Assembly: GCA_012517195.1 (NCBI GenBank)
Contig: JAAYVK010000089.1
Span: 1-45,764 of the forward strand
DNA length: 45,764 nucleotides
From: Synergistaceae bacterium
GTDB taxonomy: Bacteria; Synergistota; Synergistia; Synergistales; 79-D21
Direction of reading: 5' to 3'
This document shows positions 22,340 through 31,386 of this stretch, piece by piece. Each line of letters opens with the position of its first letter. Position 1 is the first letter of the stretch. Position numbers and translations under genes: made by a program. Under the pieces are notes generated by a model, which was not told the origin of the DNA, did not search any database, and worked only from the letters and a program-made list of their open reading frames with translations.

Positions 22340-23780
22340 TGAATTTGTGTTCCGCCTGGCTCTGGGAACCCTGGAAATCGAGGCGGAATTTTTCCCAGGG
22401 GAAAGCCGGCATTTCCCGGAGGAAAATCTTCCTCTCGAACTCTTCTTCCCAGCTTTCCAGGTAGTTCTCCACGATGTGCCTGGCAACTGCGGGATAAAGC
22501 TCCAGGATCAGCGCTTCCGCCTTGCCGGTCCGACAGACCTTCCGCAGGAAGCGCTTGATCGAAAGGGCGACGGTGTCTTCCTTCAGCACCCAGCCGTTCC
22601 CGGAGCAAAAGGGGCAGCTTTTCGTGAAGGTTCCCCGAAGATCACTCCTGGCTCTCTTCCGGGTGATTTCCACAAGTCCCAGCTGTGTGACGCCGTAAAC
22701 CCTGGCCTTGCATCGGTCATGGCGGAAAACTTCCTCGAGACGCTGCAAAAGGATGTTCCTGTCCTCCTCGTATTCCATGTCGATGAAATCCACCACGACG
22801 ATGCCGCCGATCGACCGGAGGCGCAGGACCCGGTAAACCGCCTCCGCAGCCTCGAGGTTTGTCTTCAGAACCGTTTCCCTCAGGCTCGTCGCCCCGACAT
22901 ATTTCCCCGTGTTTACGTCGATGACGGTCAGGGCCTCGGTCTGGTCAACCACGAGGGTTCCCCCCGAGGGAAGCCAGACCTTGCGTTCCAGCGCCGCCGC
23001 CAGTTCCTTTTCAATCCCGTAAAATTCGAAGATCGGGACGGAACCTCCGTACAGTTCGACCCTGGGCGGGTTAACCGCAAAAAAATCCCGGACATAGGCA
23101 GAAACTTTCTCGAATTCCTCGGGACAATCCAGGACAATTTCAGAAACATCGCCGTTCAGTTCGTCCCTGAGGATTCTCCCGACCAGGCCGATGTCCCTGT
23201 ACAAAAGAGAGGGGGCGGGCTGCCTCTCGGCCAGTGCGGCAATTTCCGCCCACTCCTCCAGGAGCATCGCAAGGTCCGCCTGGAGGGCTTCTACCGGAAC
23301 CCCCTCGGCCACGGTCCTCACGATGACACCGAATCCCTCCGGCCGGAGGGCCCGGGCAACCTGCCGCAGGCGCTTGCGCTCCCCTTCTTCCAGGATTCTC
23401 CTGGAAACCCCCGTTTCATTGCCTCCGGGAACCAGAACGAGGAAGCGGCCGGGAAGGGAAAGACGGGTGGAAACCCTCGCCCCTTTCCCCTTCCTTGCCG
23501 TTTTCACCACCTGGACAACCACCTCGGTATTGGCCCGGATATCCACACCGCGCGCGTCTTCAAGGTAGAGAAAGGCATTCCGGCCATCCCCGAGATTGAC
23601 GAAAGCGGCGTTCATCCCGGGAAGAACGCTGTCGACGCGTGCCTTGAAAATCTCGCCCGCCTTCTGCGTCTCCCACATCCGCTCGCAGAAAATTTCCGCA
23701 ACGCGCCCATCTTCCAGGATCGCCAGGCGCATTTCTTCAGAATCCAGAACGTTTGCGATGATCTGTCTTTCGCTCGACAT
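22305..23780 (-). CDS. rng: Ribonuclease E/G family protein
   Basis: A 491-residue RNase E/G catalytic core without the long RNase E scaffold tail, so closer to RNase G. The S1 domain holds ARVDSVLPGMNAAFVNLG; catalytic Asp residues lie in TVIDVNTGKYVG and VVVDFIDMEYEEDR; the Zn-link is CPFCSGNGWV. It would cleave single-stranded A/U-rich RNA in mRNA decay and rRNA processing. ATG 23780 with GGAG upstream is chosen over the TTG at 23801. Downstream of DUF2344 and the TIGR03960-type radical SAM gene, as in many Clostridia. Its C-terminus overlaps smc by 35 bases. Confidence 0.95.
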   Translation of the reverse strand: MSSERQIIANVLDSEEMRLAILEDGRVAEIFCERMWETQKAGEIFKARVDSVLPGMNAAFVNLGDGRNAFLYLEDARGVDIRANTEVVVQVVKTARKGKGARVSTRLSLPGRFLVLVPGGNETGVSRRILEEGERKRLRQVARALRPEGFGVIVRTVAEGVPVEALQADLAMLLEEWAEIAALAERQPAPSLLYRDIGLVGRILRDELNGDVSEIVLDCPEEFEKVSAYVRDFFAVNPPRVELYGGSVPIFEFYGIEKELAAALERKVWLPSGGTLVVDQTEALTVIDVNTGKYVGATSLRETVLKTNLEAAEAVYRVLRLRSIGGIVVVDFIDMEYEEDRNILLQRLEEVFRHDRCKARVYGVTQLGLVEITRKRARSDLRGTFTKSCPFCSGNGWVLKEDTVALSIKRFLRKVCRTGKAEALILELYPAVARHIVENYLESWEEEFERKIFLREMPAFPWEKFRLDFQGSQSQAEHKFNVYRSAAAQGI

Positions 23781-23797
23781 CCCGTCACTCTCCAAAA

Positions 23798-24397
23798 TCA
23801 AACGAGGGACTTAACGGTGTTCAAATCCCAGCCTCCAACCGCTGTCCTCAGGATCAGAAGGTCCTTCCATCCCTCCACAAGGTCCGAAGCCCGGAAAGCC
23901 TTGACCAGAAAGCCTGGGCCGAAACGGTCCGGCTGGGCGAGAACGATTCGGGCCGATTCGCCGTCAAAATCCATGGCGTAGAGGATTCCGGGTTCCTGGA
24001 GGGCAGATTCCACGGCCAGCCTCAGCGCCCCTTCTCCGGGAAATGCGCTCCTGAAGAAAACCCGGTACTCCGCCGCCTTGCAGAGGCGACTCAGCGAAGG
24101 CCCCTCCACGATCGAGGCCCGAAGGAGGGTGAAGCCCGGCGGCATCCCTTTCTGCCAGTCTTCAAGCGCCCTTTCCCCCCAATTCCCGACCCAGATTTCC
24201 GCGGGTTCCGCCAATGCCGGGACCCCAACGGGCAACGCCGGTCCGAGGCTGATTTTCGGGTGAGGGGAAAACCCTTCCGTCAGCAGAACGGGCAACCCTG
24301 CCCTCCTCGCTGACCTTGCGAAAAGGGGAGGCAGCTCCACGTGCGGGACAAATGCCGAAAGCCCTCTTTTCGCGTAGAGAAAGCGTACCCGGCTCAC
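23798..24397 (-). CDS. DUF2344 radical SAM-linked protein (TIGR03936 type)
   Basis: A 199-residue protein of the family that accompanies TIGR03960 radical SAM enzymes; the function is not established. The family core is clear: RVRFLYAKRGLSAFVPHVEL near the N-terminus and LTEGFSPHPKISLGPALPVGV. The GTG at 24397 overlaps the upstream radical SAM stop by four bases (GTGA), and this start puts the family core two residues in; the track start at 24457 reads into the neighbour. Tight coupling implies a two-protein complex. The following rng suggests a role near RNA metabolism, but that is context only. Confidence 0.88.
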   Translation of the reverse strand: MSRVRFLYAKRGLSAFVPHVELPPLFARSARRAGLPVLLTEGFSPHPKISLGPALPVGVPALAEPAEIWVGNWGERALEDWQKGMPPGFTLLRASIVEGPSLSRLCKAAEYRVFFRSAFPGEGALRLAVESALQEPGILYAMDFDGESARIVLAQPDRFGPGFLVKAFRASDLVEGWKDLLILRTAVGGWDLNTVKSLV

Positions 24398-26241
24398 GGT
24401 CCTTTTTCCTCCATCAACCTCGGGCAGTCCGTAGCAGTAAATCCGCAGCCCTGGCAATTACCCGTCCTGCAATCCGGAGTGATTCTCTCCCGAAAGGCAT
24501 TTTCCCGTTCCCTCCAGAGAAAGCTTCGTGAGACCCCGGTATCGATATGGTCCCAAGGAAATTCCTCATCCCTCTCGCGCCGGCGGTTGGCAAAAAAGGC
24601 CGGATCCAGCCCCTCAGAATCGAAGGCTTCCATCCATGTGTCAAAGTGGAAGGTTTCCGTCCACCCGTCGAATCGGCACCCGTTCCTCCAGGCCCTCTCG
24701 ATCACCTCGGCAAGCCGCCTGTCCCCCCTGGCCAGGACCGCTTCGAGGAACCCCTGGCGGGGGTCATGGTAGTTGAGGGAGATCTTGGGGTTTGCCAGCT
24801 GCCGCTTCAGCCACTTGCACCGGGCCTCGGTTTCCAGGAAAGGAAGCTGGGCCTCCCACTGAAAGGGAGTGTGGGGCTTGGGGATGAACCCATTGACGGA
24901 GACCGAAACCTCCGCCCTTCGGTGCCGTTTTCTGAGGATTCGAAACGCTTCTTTTGAAATTTCCACGATCCCCTGGAGATCGGTATCCGTTTCCGTCGGG
25001 AGCCCGACCATGAAATAGAGCTTGACTCGATCCCACCCGTGATCGCTCATCGATTCCAGCGTCATTCGGATATTGGCCTCGTCGATCCCCTTGTTGATCA
25101 CATCTCGAAGCCGCTGGCTGCCTGCTTCCGGGGCGAAAGTCAATCCCCCCTTGCGGACCGTTTCGAGCTGCGCGGCCAGTTCAACCGAAAAGGCGTCCAT
25201 GCGGAGGCTCGGCAAGCTTAGTTTGACGCCCTTTTCCCCAAGCTGTCCGGAAAGGGCCTCCAGCACCCGGGAAAGCCCGGTGTAGTCGCAGGAAGAAAGG
25301 GAAACCAGTCCGATTTCCTCCCACCCTGTTTTCTCCAGGAGGCCTCGGGCGATCTCGACGACCCTTTCCGGGCTCCTTTCCCGGAGCGGCCGGTAGATCA
25401 TTCCCGCCTGGCAGAAACGGCATCCGCGGGTGCATCCGCGAAAAACCTCCACGGGGATTCGGTCATGAATGATCCCCGTGTTTGGCACGACCAGGGAAGA
25501 GGGGACAAACACGGAATCCATGTCTTGAACGAATCGTTTCCTGATCGGGAGAGTCTGCTTCGAACGAATCTTCACCCCCGTTCCGGAAAATTCGCAGGAG
25601 GACAGCTGCGGAACGTAGACGCCCGGGATCTCACCCAGGCAGGACAGCCGCTGGTCCCTGGGAAGTCCTCTCGTATCGGAAATCACGTGAAGGACCTGCG
25701 GGAACAGTTCTTCTCCATCTCCCAGGCAGAAGAAATCAAAAAAAGGGGCCAAAGGTTCCGGGGCGAGCGCACCCGGTCCTCCCGCCAGGACCAGCGGATC
25801 GTTTTCTCCCCGATCTTCGGACCGAAGAGGAATTCCCCCAAGATCCAGCATGGTCAGGATGTTCGTCGCGGTGAGCTCATACTGGAGGGTGAAACCTACG
25901 GCATCGAACCGGTTGAGCGGCGTTTGGGACTCGACCGTAGCCAGCGGCAGCGCAGAGGCACGCAGGGACGCCTCCATGTCGAGCCAGGGGCAGTAGGCTC
26001 TTTCCAGGATCGTATCCTCCTGAGCATTCCCCAGAGCGTACAGAATCTGAAACCCTAAAAAGCTCATTCCCACCTCGTATACATCGGGGAAGGCCAGGCA
26101 CACGCGGATCCCGGAAGTTGTCTTTCCTCTTTTGCCCGGGTTCGATCCCCATTCCTGTCCGATGTAGCGCGCCGGCTGCCTGACGGTCGCCAGGATGGGC
26201 CACAAGGGGGAATTCATTTCAAAAGGCCTTTCCAAATTCAT
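24394..26241 (-). CDS. TIGR03960-family radical SAM protein
   Basis: A 615-residue radical SAM protein. The first about 230 residues resemble a B12-binding-like Rossmann region (FPDVYEVGMSFLGFQILY, VLAGGPGALAPEP, FCLGDGEE). The radical SAM cluster motif is Cys270/274/277 in RGCTRGCRFCQAG, followed by SLSSCDYTGL and LTFAPEAGSQRLRDVINK. The C-terminus carries a Cys-rich CRTGNCQGCGF segment that may bind metal or another cluster. Start ATG 26241 has GGAGA overlapping the rodA stop; the track ORF to 26973 reads back through rodA. Substrate unknown; the DUF2344 partner is downstream. In some lineages the two are fused. Confidence 0.92.
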   Translation of the reverse strand: MNLERPFEMNSPLWPILATVRQPARYIGQEWGSNPGKRGKTTSGIRVCLAFPDVYEVGMSFLGFQILYALGNAQEDTILERAYCPWLDMEASLRASALPLATVESQTPLNRFDAVGFTLQYELTATNILTMLDLGGIPLRSEDRGENDPLVLAGGPGALAPEPLAPFFDFFCLGDGEELFPQVLHVISDTRGLPRDQRLSCLGEIPGVYVPQLSSCEFSGTGVKIRSKQTLPIRKRFVQDMDSVFVPSSLVVPNTGIIHDRIPVEVFRGCTRGCRFCQAGMIYRPLRERSPERVVEIARGLLEKTGWEEIGLVSLSSCDYTGLSRVLEALSGQLGEKGVKLSLPSLRMDAFSVELAAQLETVRKGGLTFAPEAGSQRLRDVINKGIDEANIRMTLESMSDHGWDRVKLYFMVGLPTETDTDLQGIVEISKEAFRILRKRHRRAEVSVSVNGFIPKPHTPFQWEAQLPFLETEARCKWLKRQLANPKISLNYHDPRQGFLEAVLARGDRRLAEVIERAWRNGCRFDGWTETFHFDTWMEAFDSEGLDPAFFANRRRERDEEFPWDHIDTGVSRSFLWRERENAFRERITPDCRTGNCQGCGFTATDCPRLMEEKGP

Positions 26242-26249
26242 TTCTCTCC

Positions 26250-27374
26250 TTAAAGGTCGTCGTCCGGTTTCGGGTTTTCCAGAAACACGCTCTGGGTGAG
26301 CCCCAGGGCCATCCCCAGGGCCAAAAGGGAACTGCCTCCATAGCTGAGGAAGGGAAGCGGCAATCCGGTTACCGGTGCGATCCCCATACTCATGGCCATT
26401 CCTTCGACCGCCTGGAACCAGATCCACCCCGCGATCGAAGCGACCAGGATTTTTCCCCGGAGGTCCCTGGCCTTGACCCCGGCTGCGATGATCCTCCACA
26501 GAAGGAAACAGAAAAGCACAAGCAGAGCAACGCTGCCCAGGAATCCGAACTCCTCGGCAAACACGCTGAAAATGAAATCCGTGTGCGGCTCCGGAAGAAA
26601 GCCGAGCTTGCTCTGCGTTCCCATCATGAACCCCTTGCCCAGCAGCCGTCCGGACCCCACGGCAATTCTCGACTGGATCACGTTGTACCCGGCTCCCAGG
26701 GGATCGATGTAGGGGTTCAGGAAGACCATCAGGCGCAGCTTCTGGTACTCCTTCAGGAAGTGCCAGGCCACCGGGAGGGTGAGAAGAGCCATCCCGGCAA
26801 GGCTCCAAAGATACCGGACCGGGGTTCCGGCAGCGTAGAGAGCCGTGAAAATCATGACCGACAGAACGATCGCGCTTCCCAGGTCCGGCTGGGCCAGCAC
26901 AAGGATCAGACTGGTCCCGGCGAGAGCCAGCACACCCGCAAGGTCCTTCAGACCCTCTACGGGATGCCTGCACAGGTGTTTCGCCAAAAGGAGCGCCAGC
27001 GCCACCTTGGTCAACTCGGAAGGCTGAAGCCGGAGGCCGGCGAGCCCGATCCAGCTCTGAGCCCCTCTTGAAACATGCCCCAGGATCAGAACGCTGAAAA
27101 GCAGGAGGAGGGCGATTCCATAAAGCCGGTATGCCAATTCGAGCAGTCGCACGTAGCCGATCTTCAGCACCGCGGTGTAGGCGGCGAAGGCGACGATCCC
27201 CCAGATTGCCTGGCGGACGACGAACACCCCGGCATGTTTCTCCATGCCGAGGCTGGCGCTGAAAATCGAAAAGAGGCCGACGAGAAAAAGTCCGGCTGCA
27301 GCGAAGAGCAGTTTACGGTCGGATAAAACGAAAACCAGCCGCAGGATGTCCCGCTTTTCCTCCCTGAAGGTCAT
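26250..27374 (-). CDS. rodA: Rod-shape SEDS peptidoglycan glycosyltransferase RodA
   Basis: A 374-residue integral membrane protein with about ten hydrophobic segments, polymerising lipid II with PBP2 in the elongasome. SEDS signatures are QPDLGSAIVLSVM, LGFLPEPHTDFIFSVFAEEFGF and TGLPLPFLSYGGSS near the C-terminus; the catalytic Asp lies in the QPDLG loop. ATG 27374 overlaps the minE stop by ATGA. The partner mrdA is three genes upstream, with minCDE in between. RodA rather than FtsW is favoured by this mre/min context. Confidence 0.96.
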   Translation of the reverse strand: MTFREEKRDILRLVFVLSDRKLLFAAAGLFLVGLFSIFSASLGMEKHAGVFVVRQAIWGIVAFAAYTAVLKIGYVRLLELAYRLYGIALLLLFSVLILGHVSRGAQSWIGLAGLRLQPSELTKVALALLLAKHLCRHPVEGLKDLAGVLALAGTSLILVLAQPDLGSAIVLSVMIFTALYAAGTPVRYLWSLAGMALLTLPVAWHFLKEYQKLRLMVFLNPYIDPLGAGYNVIQSRIAVGSGRLLGKGFMMGTQSKLGFLPEPHTDFIFSVFAEEFGFLGSVALLVLFCFLLWRIIAAGVKARDLRGKILVASIAGWIWFQAVEGMAMSMGIAPVTGLPLPFLSYGGSSLLALGMALGLTQSVFLENPKPDDDL

Positions 27375-27658
27375 GCAGGCTCCGCCCTGCGCTCCGCTCT
27401 CCTTTTTACGCTCTTGACTGGGATGCTCGCCACCAGGGCCACGGAGCGTTCCTCCTTCGAAAAATCAAGCTCGATCTTTTCTTCCTCGATGTCCAGGTAG
27501 TTGCTGATGACCCCGATCAGATCCTTGCGGAGATTCTCCATCATCTCCGGTGAAATGTCGGTACGGTCGTGGATCAGGACCAGCTGAAGCCTTTTTTTCG
27601 CGGTTTCCTTCGATTTTTCCTTGCCGATCAACTGGAAGAGACGGGCCAGAAAGTTCAT
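27371..27658 (-). CDS. minE: Cell division topological specificity factor MinE
   Basis: A 95-residue MinE that stimulates MinD ATPase and drives Min oscillation, keeping division at midcell. The N-terminus MNFLARLFQLIGKEKSKETA is the membrane-binding amphipathic helix; AKKRLQLVLIHDRTDISPEMMENL is the anti-MinCD segment; the remainder is the topological specificity domain. ATG 27658 with a G-rich Shine-Dalgarno is preferred over GTG 27667. Overlaps rodA by four bases. Presence of MinE together with MinC and MinD implies an oscillating system, not the DivIVA type. Confidence 0.94.
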   Translation of the reverse strand: MNFLARLFQLIGKEKSKETAKKRLQLVLIHDRTDISPEMMENLRKDLIGVISNYLDIEEEKIELDFSKEERSVALVASIPVKSVKRRAERRAEPA

Positions 27659-27671
27659 GCCTTTCACCCCC

Positions 27672-28472
27672 CTAGAGTCCCAGGGCTTTCCTTAGGAAGC
27701 CGAAGAACCCTTTCTGGTCTGGTGCATCCAGGTCCAGAAGCGGGACTTCCTCTCCCAGGATTCGCCGGGCCACGTTCGAAAAGGCTTTTGCTGCCAGGGA
27801 TTCGTCCCCGAGCGTCAGGGGTTCTCCCTTGTTGGTCGAGATCACCACCGATGTGTCGTCAGGAATGACACCGATCAGCTCGATTGCCAGGATGTCGAGG
27901 ACGTCCTTTACGTCGATCATGTCTCCGGACTTTACCATGGCCGGGCGCAGCCGGTTCAGCACAAGCCTGATCGGCGATTTCGACATGGACTCCAGCATCC
28001 CGATGATCCGGTCCGCATCCCGGACCGCTGAAACCTCAGGGGTGGTCACGACGATCGCTTCATCTGCTCCGATCGCCGCGTTTCGAAATCCCTGCTCGAT
28101 TCCTGCCGGGCTGTCGATCAGCGTGATATCGAAGTTTTCCCGCAGCTCGTCGCACAGCTTCAGCATCTGTTCGGCGCTGACGGCATCCTTGGTCCTGGTT
28201 TGAGCGGCGGGGAGCAGGAACAGGTTCTCGACCCGCTTGTCGCGGACCATCGCTTTCTGAAGCTTGCAGGCTCCTTCCACCACATCGACAAGGTTGAACA
28301 CGATGCGGTTCTCGAGCCCCAGTACGACGTCCAGGTTCCTCAGCCCGATGTCCCCGTCAACCGCGGCAGTTTTGTACCCTGCCTTTGCCAGGGCAACGGC
28401 CAGGTTGGCTGTCGTGGTCGTCTTGCCCACCCCGCCCTTTCCGGAAGTCACGACGATTATCCTTGGATCCAT
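27672..28472 (-). CDS. minD: Septum site-determining ATPase MinD
   Basis: A 266-residue deviant Walker A ATPase: SGKGGVGKTTTTANLA at 10-25 with the signature Lys, VDGDIGLRNLDVVLG, and IDSPAGIEQGF as the Walker B region. The C-terminus KGFFGFLRKALGL is an amphipathic membrane-targeting helix. It recruits MinC to the membrane and is displaced by MinE. ATG 28472 has GGAGGAGG upstream. Lies between minC and minE with gaps of 31 and 13 bases. Confidence 0.97.
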   Translation of the reverse strand: MDPRIIVVTSGKGGVGKTTTTANLAVALAKAGYKTAAVDGDIGLRNLDVVLGLENRIVFNLVDVVEGACKLQKAMVRDKRVENLFLLPAAQTRTKDAVSAEQMLKLCDELRENFDITLIDSPAGIEQGFRNAAIGADEAIVVTTPEVSAVRDADRIIGMLESMSKSPIRLVLNRLRPAMVKSGDMIDVKDVLDILAIELIGVIPDDTSVVISTNKGEPLTLGDESLAAKAFSNVARRILGEEVPLLDLDAPDQKGFFGFLRKALGL

Positions 28473-28503
28473 GAAGCCCCCTCCTCCTAAAAATCGATTC
28501 TGA

Positions 28504-29178
28504 TCAGGGCAATTCCTTCGCGATCAGGGCGTCCCCTTCAACGGCGAAGAGCACGCTCTTCCCGTACCAGGGGGATGCGCTGTCAAACGTGCTGAAAAGC
28601 CGTCCGATTCGGACCTGTGTCGCTTCAAAGGATTTTGCGATGACTCGGGAGGAAACGTTCCCCTCCGCTCCAGCATGGACAAGCCCCTGCAGCCTTCCCC
28701 AGACGACGATGTTCCCTGCGGAAACGACTTCCGCTCCGTCATTCACCTGGCCGATGATGAAGACATCTCCCGGGTGCTCGACTTTCTGACCCGAACGAAG
28801 GGAACGGTCCAGGAGAAGAGTCTGGACGGACCGGGCTTGCCGGGGCTCGGAAGGGGCCGCAGCAGGCTCTCCGACGGCCAGTCCCGCCTTGCGGAGCAGG
28901 TTCTGGCCGCCGCTGTCAAAACTGACCCAGGAGAGGATGCTCAGACCGTAGTTCCAGATCACATCCTTCAGCATCCGGCCGATGAGTTCTTCTGTAAGAG
29001 GCCTCCCCTGCAGGTCCAGGACAACCCGGCTGCCCTCCAGAAGATGATGGGCCTCCTGGATCGCCTTTTCCAGCGCGGGCCAAACCTCCGGATCGGGCAA
29101 TCCATCCGGAACGACAAGACGAAGGTGGCCCGCCCCACCTTTCAGAACAACGGCAGGTTTTTCTTTCTCCCTTTCCAT
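28504..29178 (-). CDS. minC: Septum site-determining protein MinC
   Basis: A 224-residue FtsZ-polymerisation inhibitor. The weakly conserved N-terminal domain is about residues 1-105; the C-terminal beta-helix is diagnostic: TLLLDRSLRSGQKVEHPGDV, IIGQVNDGAEVVSAGNIVVWG and LQGLVHAGAEGN. ATG 29178 with GGGAGG six bases upstream is chosen over the GTG at 29196 that overlaps mrdA. It starts 14 bases after the mrdA stop. The linker contains an Ala/Pro/Glu-rich stretch. Confidence 0.94.
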   Translation of the reverse strand: MEREKEKPAVVLKGGAGHLRLVVPDGLPDPEVWPALEKAIQEAHHLLEGSRVVLDLQGRPLTEELIGRMLKDVIWNYGLSILSWVSFDSGGQNLLRKAGLAVGEPAAAPSEPRQARSVQTLLLDRSLRSGQKVEHPGDVFIIGQVNDGAEVVSAGNIVVWGRLQGLVHAGAEGNVSSRVIAKSFEATQVRIGRLFSTFDSASPWYGKSVLFAVEGDALIAKELP

Positions 29179-29192
29179 CTCCTTCCTCCCTT

Positions 29193-30932
29193 TCACCGTT
29201 CAACTCCGACGAGATAGGCCAGGATCTGCCCTACAAGAGGAGCGGCAGCCGAACTCCCGTGCCCTCCCCCCTCCACCAGCGCAACGGCAACATACCGGGG
29301 CTTGTCCGACGGAGCGTATCCCACGAACCAGGCATGATCCTCTCCATGGGGATTTTGAGCGGTCCCCGTCTTCCCGGTGACCGAAACGCCGTAAACCCCG
29401 GAAGCCCGGCCAGTACCGGACCGCACAACTTCTTCCATCCCCTTGCGGACCCATCCTAGGGCTTCCGGGGGGAGGTGTAGATCGATCCCCGCCGGGTGCT
29501 CCTCATCCGAAAGGTGAGGGATGACCAGCTTTCCCCCATTCGCGAAAGCAGCATAGACGCGGGCCAGCTGTAAAGGAGTCATGAGCAAAAATCCCTGGCC
29601 GATCGAATAATTGACCGTGTCTCCCTGGAACCACGATTCCGAGAACCGCCTCTTTTTCCATTCCTTCCCAGCGAGATTGCCGCGGGATTCTCCTGGAAGA
29701 TCGATCCCGGTGAGCTGTCCAACGCCCATCTTCTGAGACCATTCAAGCAGGCGGTCTGCACCCAGCCATAAACCGACCTGATAGAAGTATACATCACAAG
29801 AATCCTTGAGGGCGGTCACGAGACTTACGGTTCCATGACCGCTTTTTTTCCAGCAGCGGAAAACCCGGTTGCCTAGTTTGAACTGGCCCGGACAATAGAC
29901 TGTTGTGCCCGGGGTCACGACCTTCTCTACCAGGGCGGCCAGTGCAGGAACGGGCTTGAAGGTGGATCCAGGCGGGTAGGCTCCGCTGATCGCCCTGTTC
30001 ATCATTGGCCGGTCGGGGTCTTTGAGAAGTTTCGCCCACTCTGAGGATGAAACTCCCCAGGTCAGGGGGTTCGGATCATACGAAGGAGCCGAGTAGAGAA
30101 CCTTGATCGCTCCGTCCCGGACATCCATGGCAAGGATCACGCCTTTCCTTTCGCCAAGGAGCTGCTGTGCCTCGCGTTGTGCCCCAAGATCCAGGGTCAG
30201 CCTCAGGTCCTTTCCCTTAACCGGCGGAGTCATGCTCAGCCGTTTTCTCCTCCTGCCGAGGGCATCGACCTCTACCGCCTCTTCCGCGGCGATCCCCCGG
30301 AGCGTCGCTTCATGGACAAGTTCGATCCCCGTCTTTCCGATCAGGTCACCCGCCCGGTAGTTTTCCGCGGAACGGGACTCCATTTCTTCCCGGGTGACCT
30401 CTCCCACATAGCCGACGACATGGGCGGCCAGCGGACCGGCGGGATAAACCCTGCGGAAAACCGGGGTTGGGAAGAGAAATTGGGGAAAAGAAGGGTCTGA
30501 AACCAGGGTTGCCACCTGCCCCAGGGTCAGGTTCGAGGCAACGGTCACAGGACGGTACGGAGCCCAATACTGTTTTTGGATAGATTCCCCCAACCCTTGT
30601 GCCGTCGCAGGGATCCCCTGCCTCCGCAGGAGAGCCGCAACTTCTTCCAGGGCCCCGGCCTTTCGAAGATCCGGTGGATATCCTACGATATCGAAAGTCC
30701 GAACGCTCACTGCAAGCGGAGCCCCGTGCGCGTCCGTGATTTCCCCCCTTGGGCTCGAAGTCCGGATCACTCGGATCTTGTTCTGAGTCGAGAGCGCCGC
30801 ATAGGATCCTCCCCGAAGGACCTGGAAAAAGCAGAGAGAAACCGCAAGGGCGAGAAAGGAATACACCATGAAAACCCGCCAGTGGTTCAAGCGCAGGTTC
30901 AGCTGCGTGCGGCGGCCTATATCCCTATTCAT
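29193..30932 (-). CDS. mrdA: Penicillin-binding protein 2, elongasome transpeptidase
   Basis: A 579-residue class B PBP that crosslinks peptidoglycan for lateral wall growth with RodA. A single N-terminal transmembrane segment (about 20-40) is followed by a dimerisation/pedestal domain and the transpeptidase domain with active-site PGSTFKP (Ser323, Lys326), the SCD triad (DSCDVYFYQVG) and KTGTAQ. ATG 30932 overlaps the mreD end by eight bases. The SxN motif appears as SCD, a known PBP2 variant. Product is a target of mecillinam-type beta-lactams in model species. Confidence 0.96.
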   Translation of the reverse strand: MNRDIGRRTQLNLRLNHWRVFMVYSFLALAVSLCFFQVLRGGSYAALSTQNKIRVIRTSSPRGEITDAHGAPLAVSVRTFDIVGYPPDLRKAGALEEVAALLRRQGIPATAQGLGESIQKQYWAPYRPVTVASNLTLGQVATLVSDPSFPQFLFPTPVFRRVYPAGPLAAHVVGYVGEVTREEMESRSAENYRAGDLIGKTGIELVHEATLRGIAAEEAVEVDALGRRRKRLSMTPPVKGKDLRLTLDLGAQREAQQLLGERKGVILAMDVRDGAIKVLYSAPSYDPNPLTWGVSSSEWAKLLKDPDRPMMNRAISGAYPPGSTFKPVPALAALVEKVVTPGTTVYCPGQFKLGNRVFRCWKKSGHGTVSLVTALKDSCDVYFYQVGLWLGADRLLEWSQKMGVGQLTGIDLPGESRGNLAGKEWKKRRFSESWFQGDTVNYSIGQGFLLMTPLQLARVYAAFANGGKLVIPHLSDEEHPAGIDLHLPPEALGWVRKGMEEVVRSGTGRASGVYGVSVTGKTGTAQNPHGEDHAWFVGYAPSDKPRYVAVALVEGGGHGSSAAAPLVGQILAYLVGVER

Positions 30933-31386
30933 GGTGGGATCTGCGGTACCGGATATACAGGGCCGTCAGCCCCAAAACACAGGCGATCGCCATCCCCTGC
31001 TGCGTGGCCAGCGAGGAGGACAGCCCCAGGCCCTTACTCGTGAAGACCGCCGGGAACACCGAGGTCAAAGCGTGGGCGGCGGAAGACCAGAAGAAGAAGA
31101 GAACCGGATTTGTCCGCCTGCCGGGGGGGAGGCTCGACCAAACCCAGGCCGTCACGGCTGTGACCAGGACATAGGAGGCAGAGGTCATGCCGGGGACTCC
31201 CGTCCACCTCAGATCCCACAGGAGTCCGACCCAGAAGGCGTGGATAAAAAGAGATCCGGGTTCTTCGCACCGGAAAACGGACAGCCAGACGAGCGCAAGG
31301 AGCGCCAGGTCGGGCACCAGCACTGTACCGGAAAAGGCGACCTGCAGGAGATCCCTGGCCAAAAGGGAGAGCCACAGAATGCCCAT
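30925..31386 (-). CDS. mreD: Rod shape-determining membrane protein MreD
   Basis: A 153-residue hydrophobic protein with about five membrane segments, poorly conserved in sequence as MreD usually is. Assignment rests on size, hydrophobicity and position between mreC and mrdA. Motif-like residues include FIHAFWVGLLWDLRWTGVPG, resembling the family G-x-x-x-D loop. ATG 31386 shares one base with the mreC stop (TGATG); the TTG at 31389 in the track is less likely. It bridges MreC and the PBP2-RodA synthase. Confidence 0.9.
   Translation of the reverse strand: MGILWLSLLARDLLQVAFSGTVLVPDLALLALVWLSVFRCEEPGSLFIHAFWVGLLWDLRWTGVPGMTSASYVLVTAVTAWVWSSLPPGRRTNPVLFFFWSSAAHALTSVFPAVFTSKGLGLSSSLATQQGMAIACVLGLTALYIRYRRSHHE

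Noticed and set aside
22347-23981. 544-aa plus-strand ORF
   Set aside because: Antisense shadow of rng and the DUF2344 gene, no family features.
26242-26973. Extended N-terminus of the TIGR03960-type protein
   Set aside because: This part is the wrong frame of rodA; the family starts at the ATG 26241.
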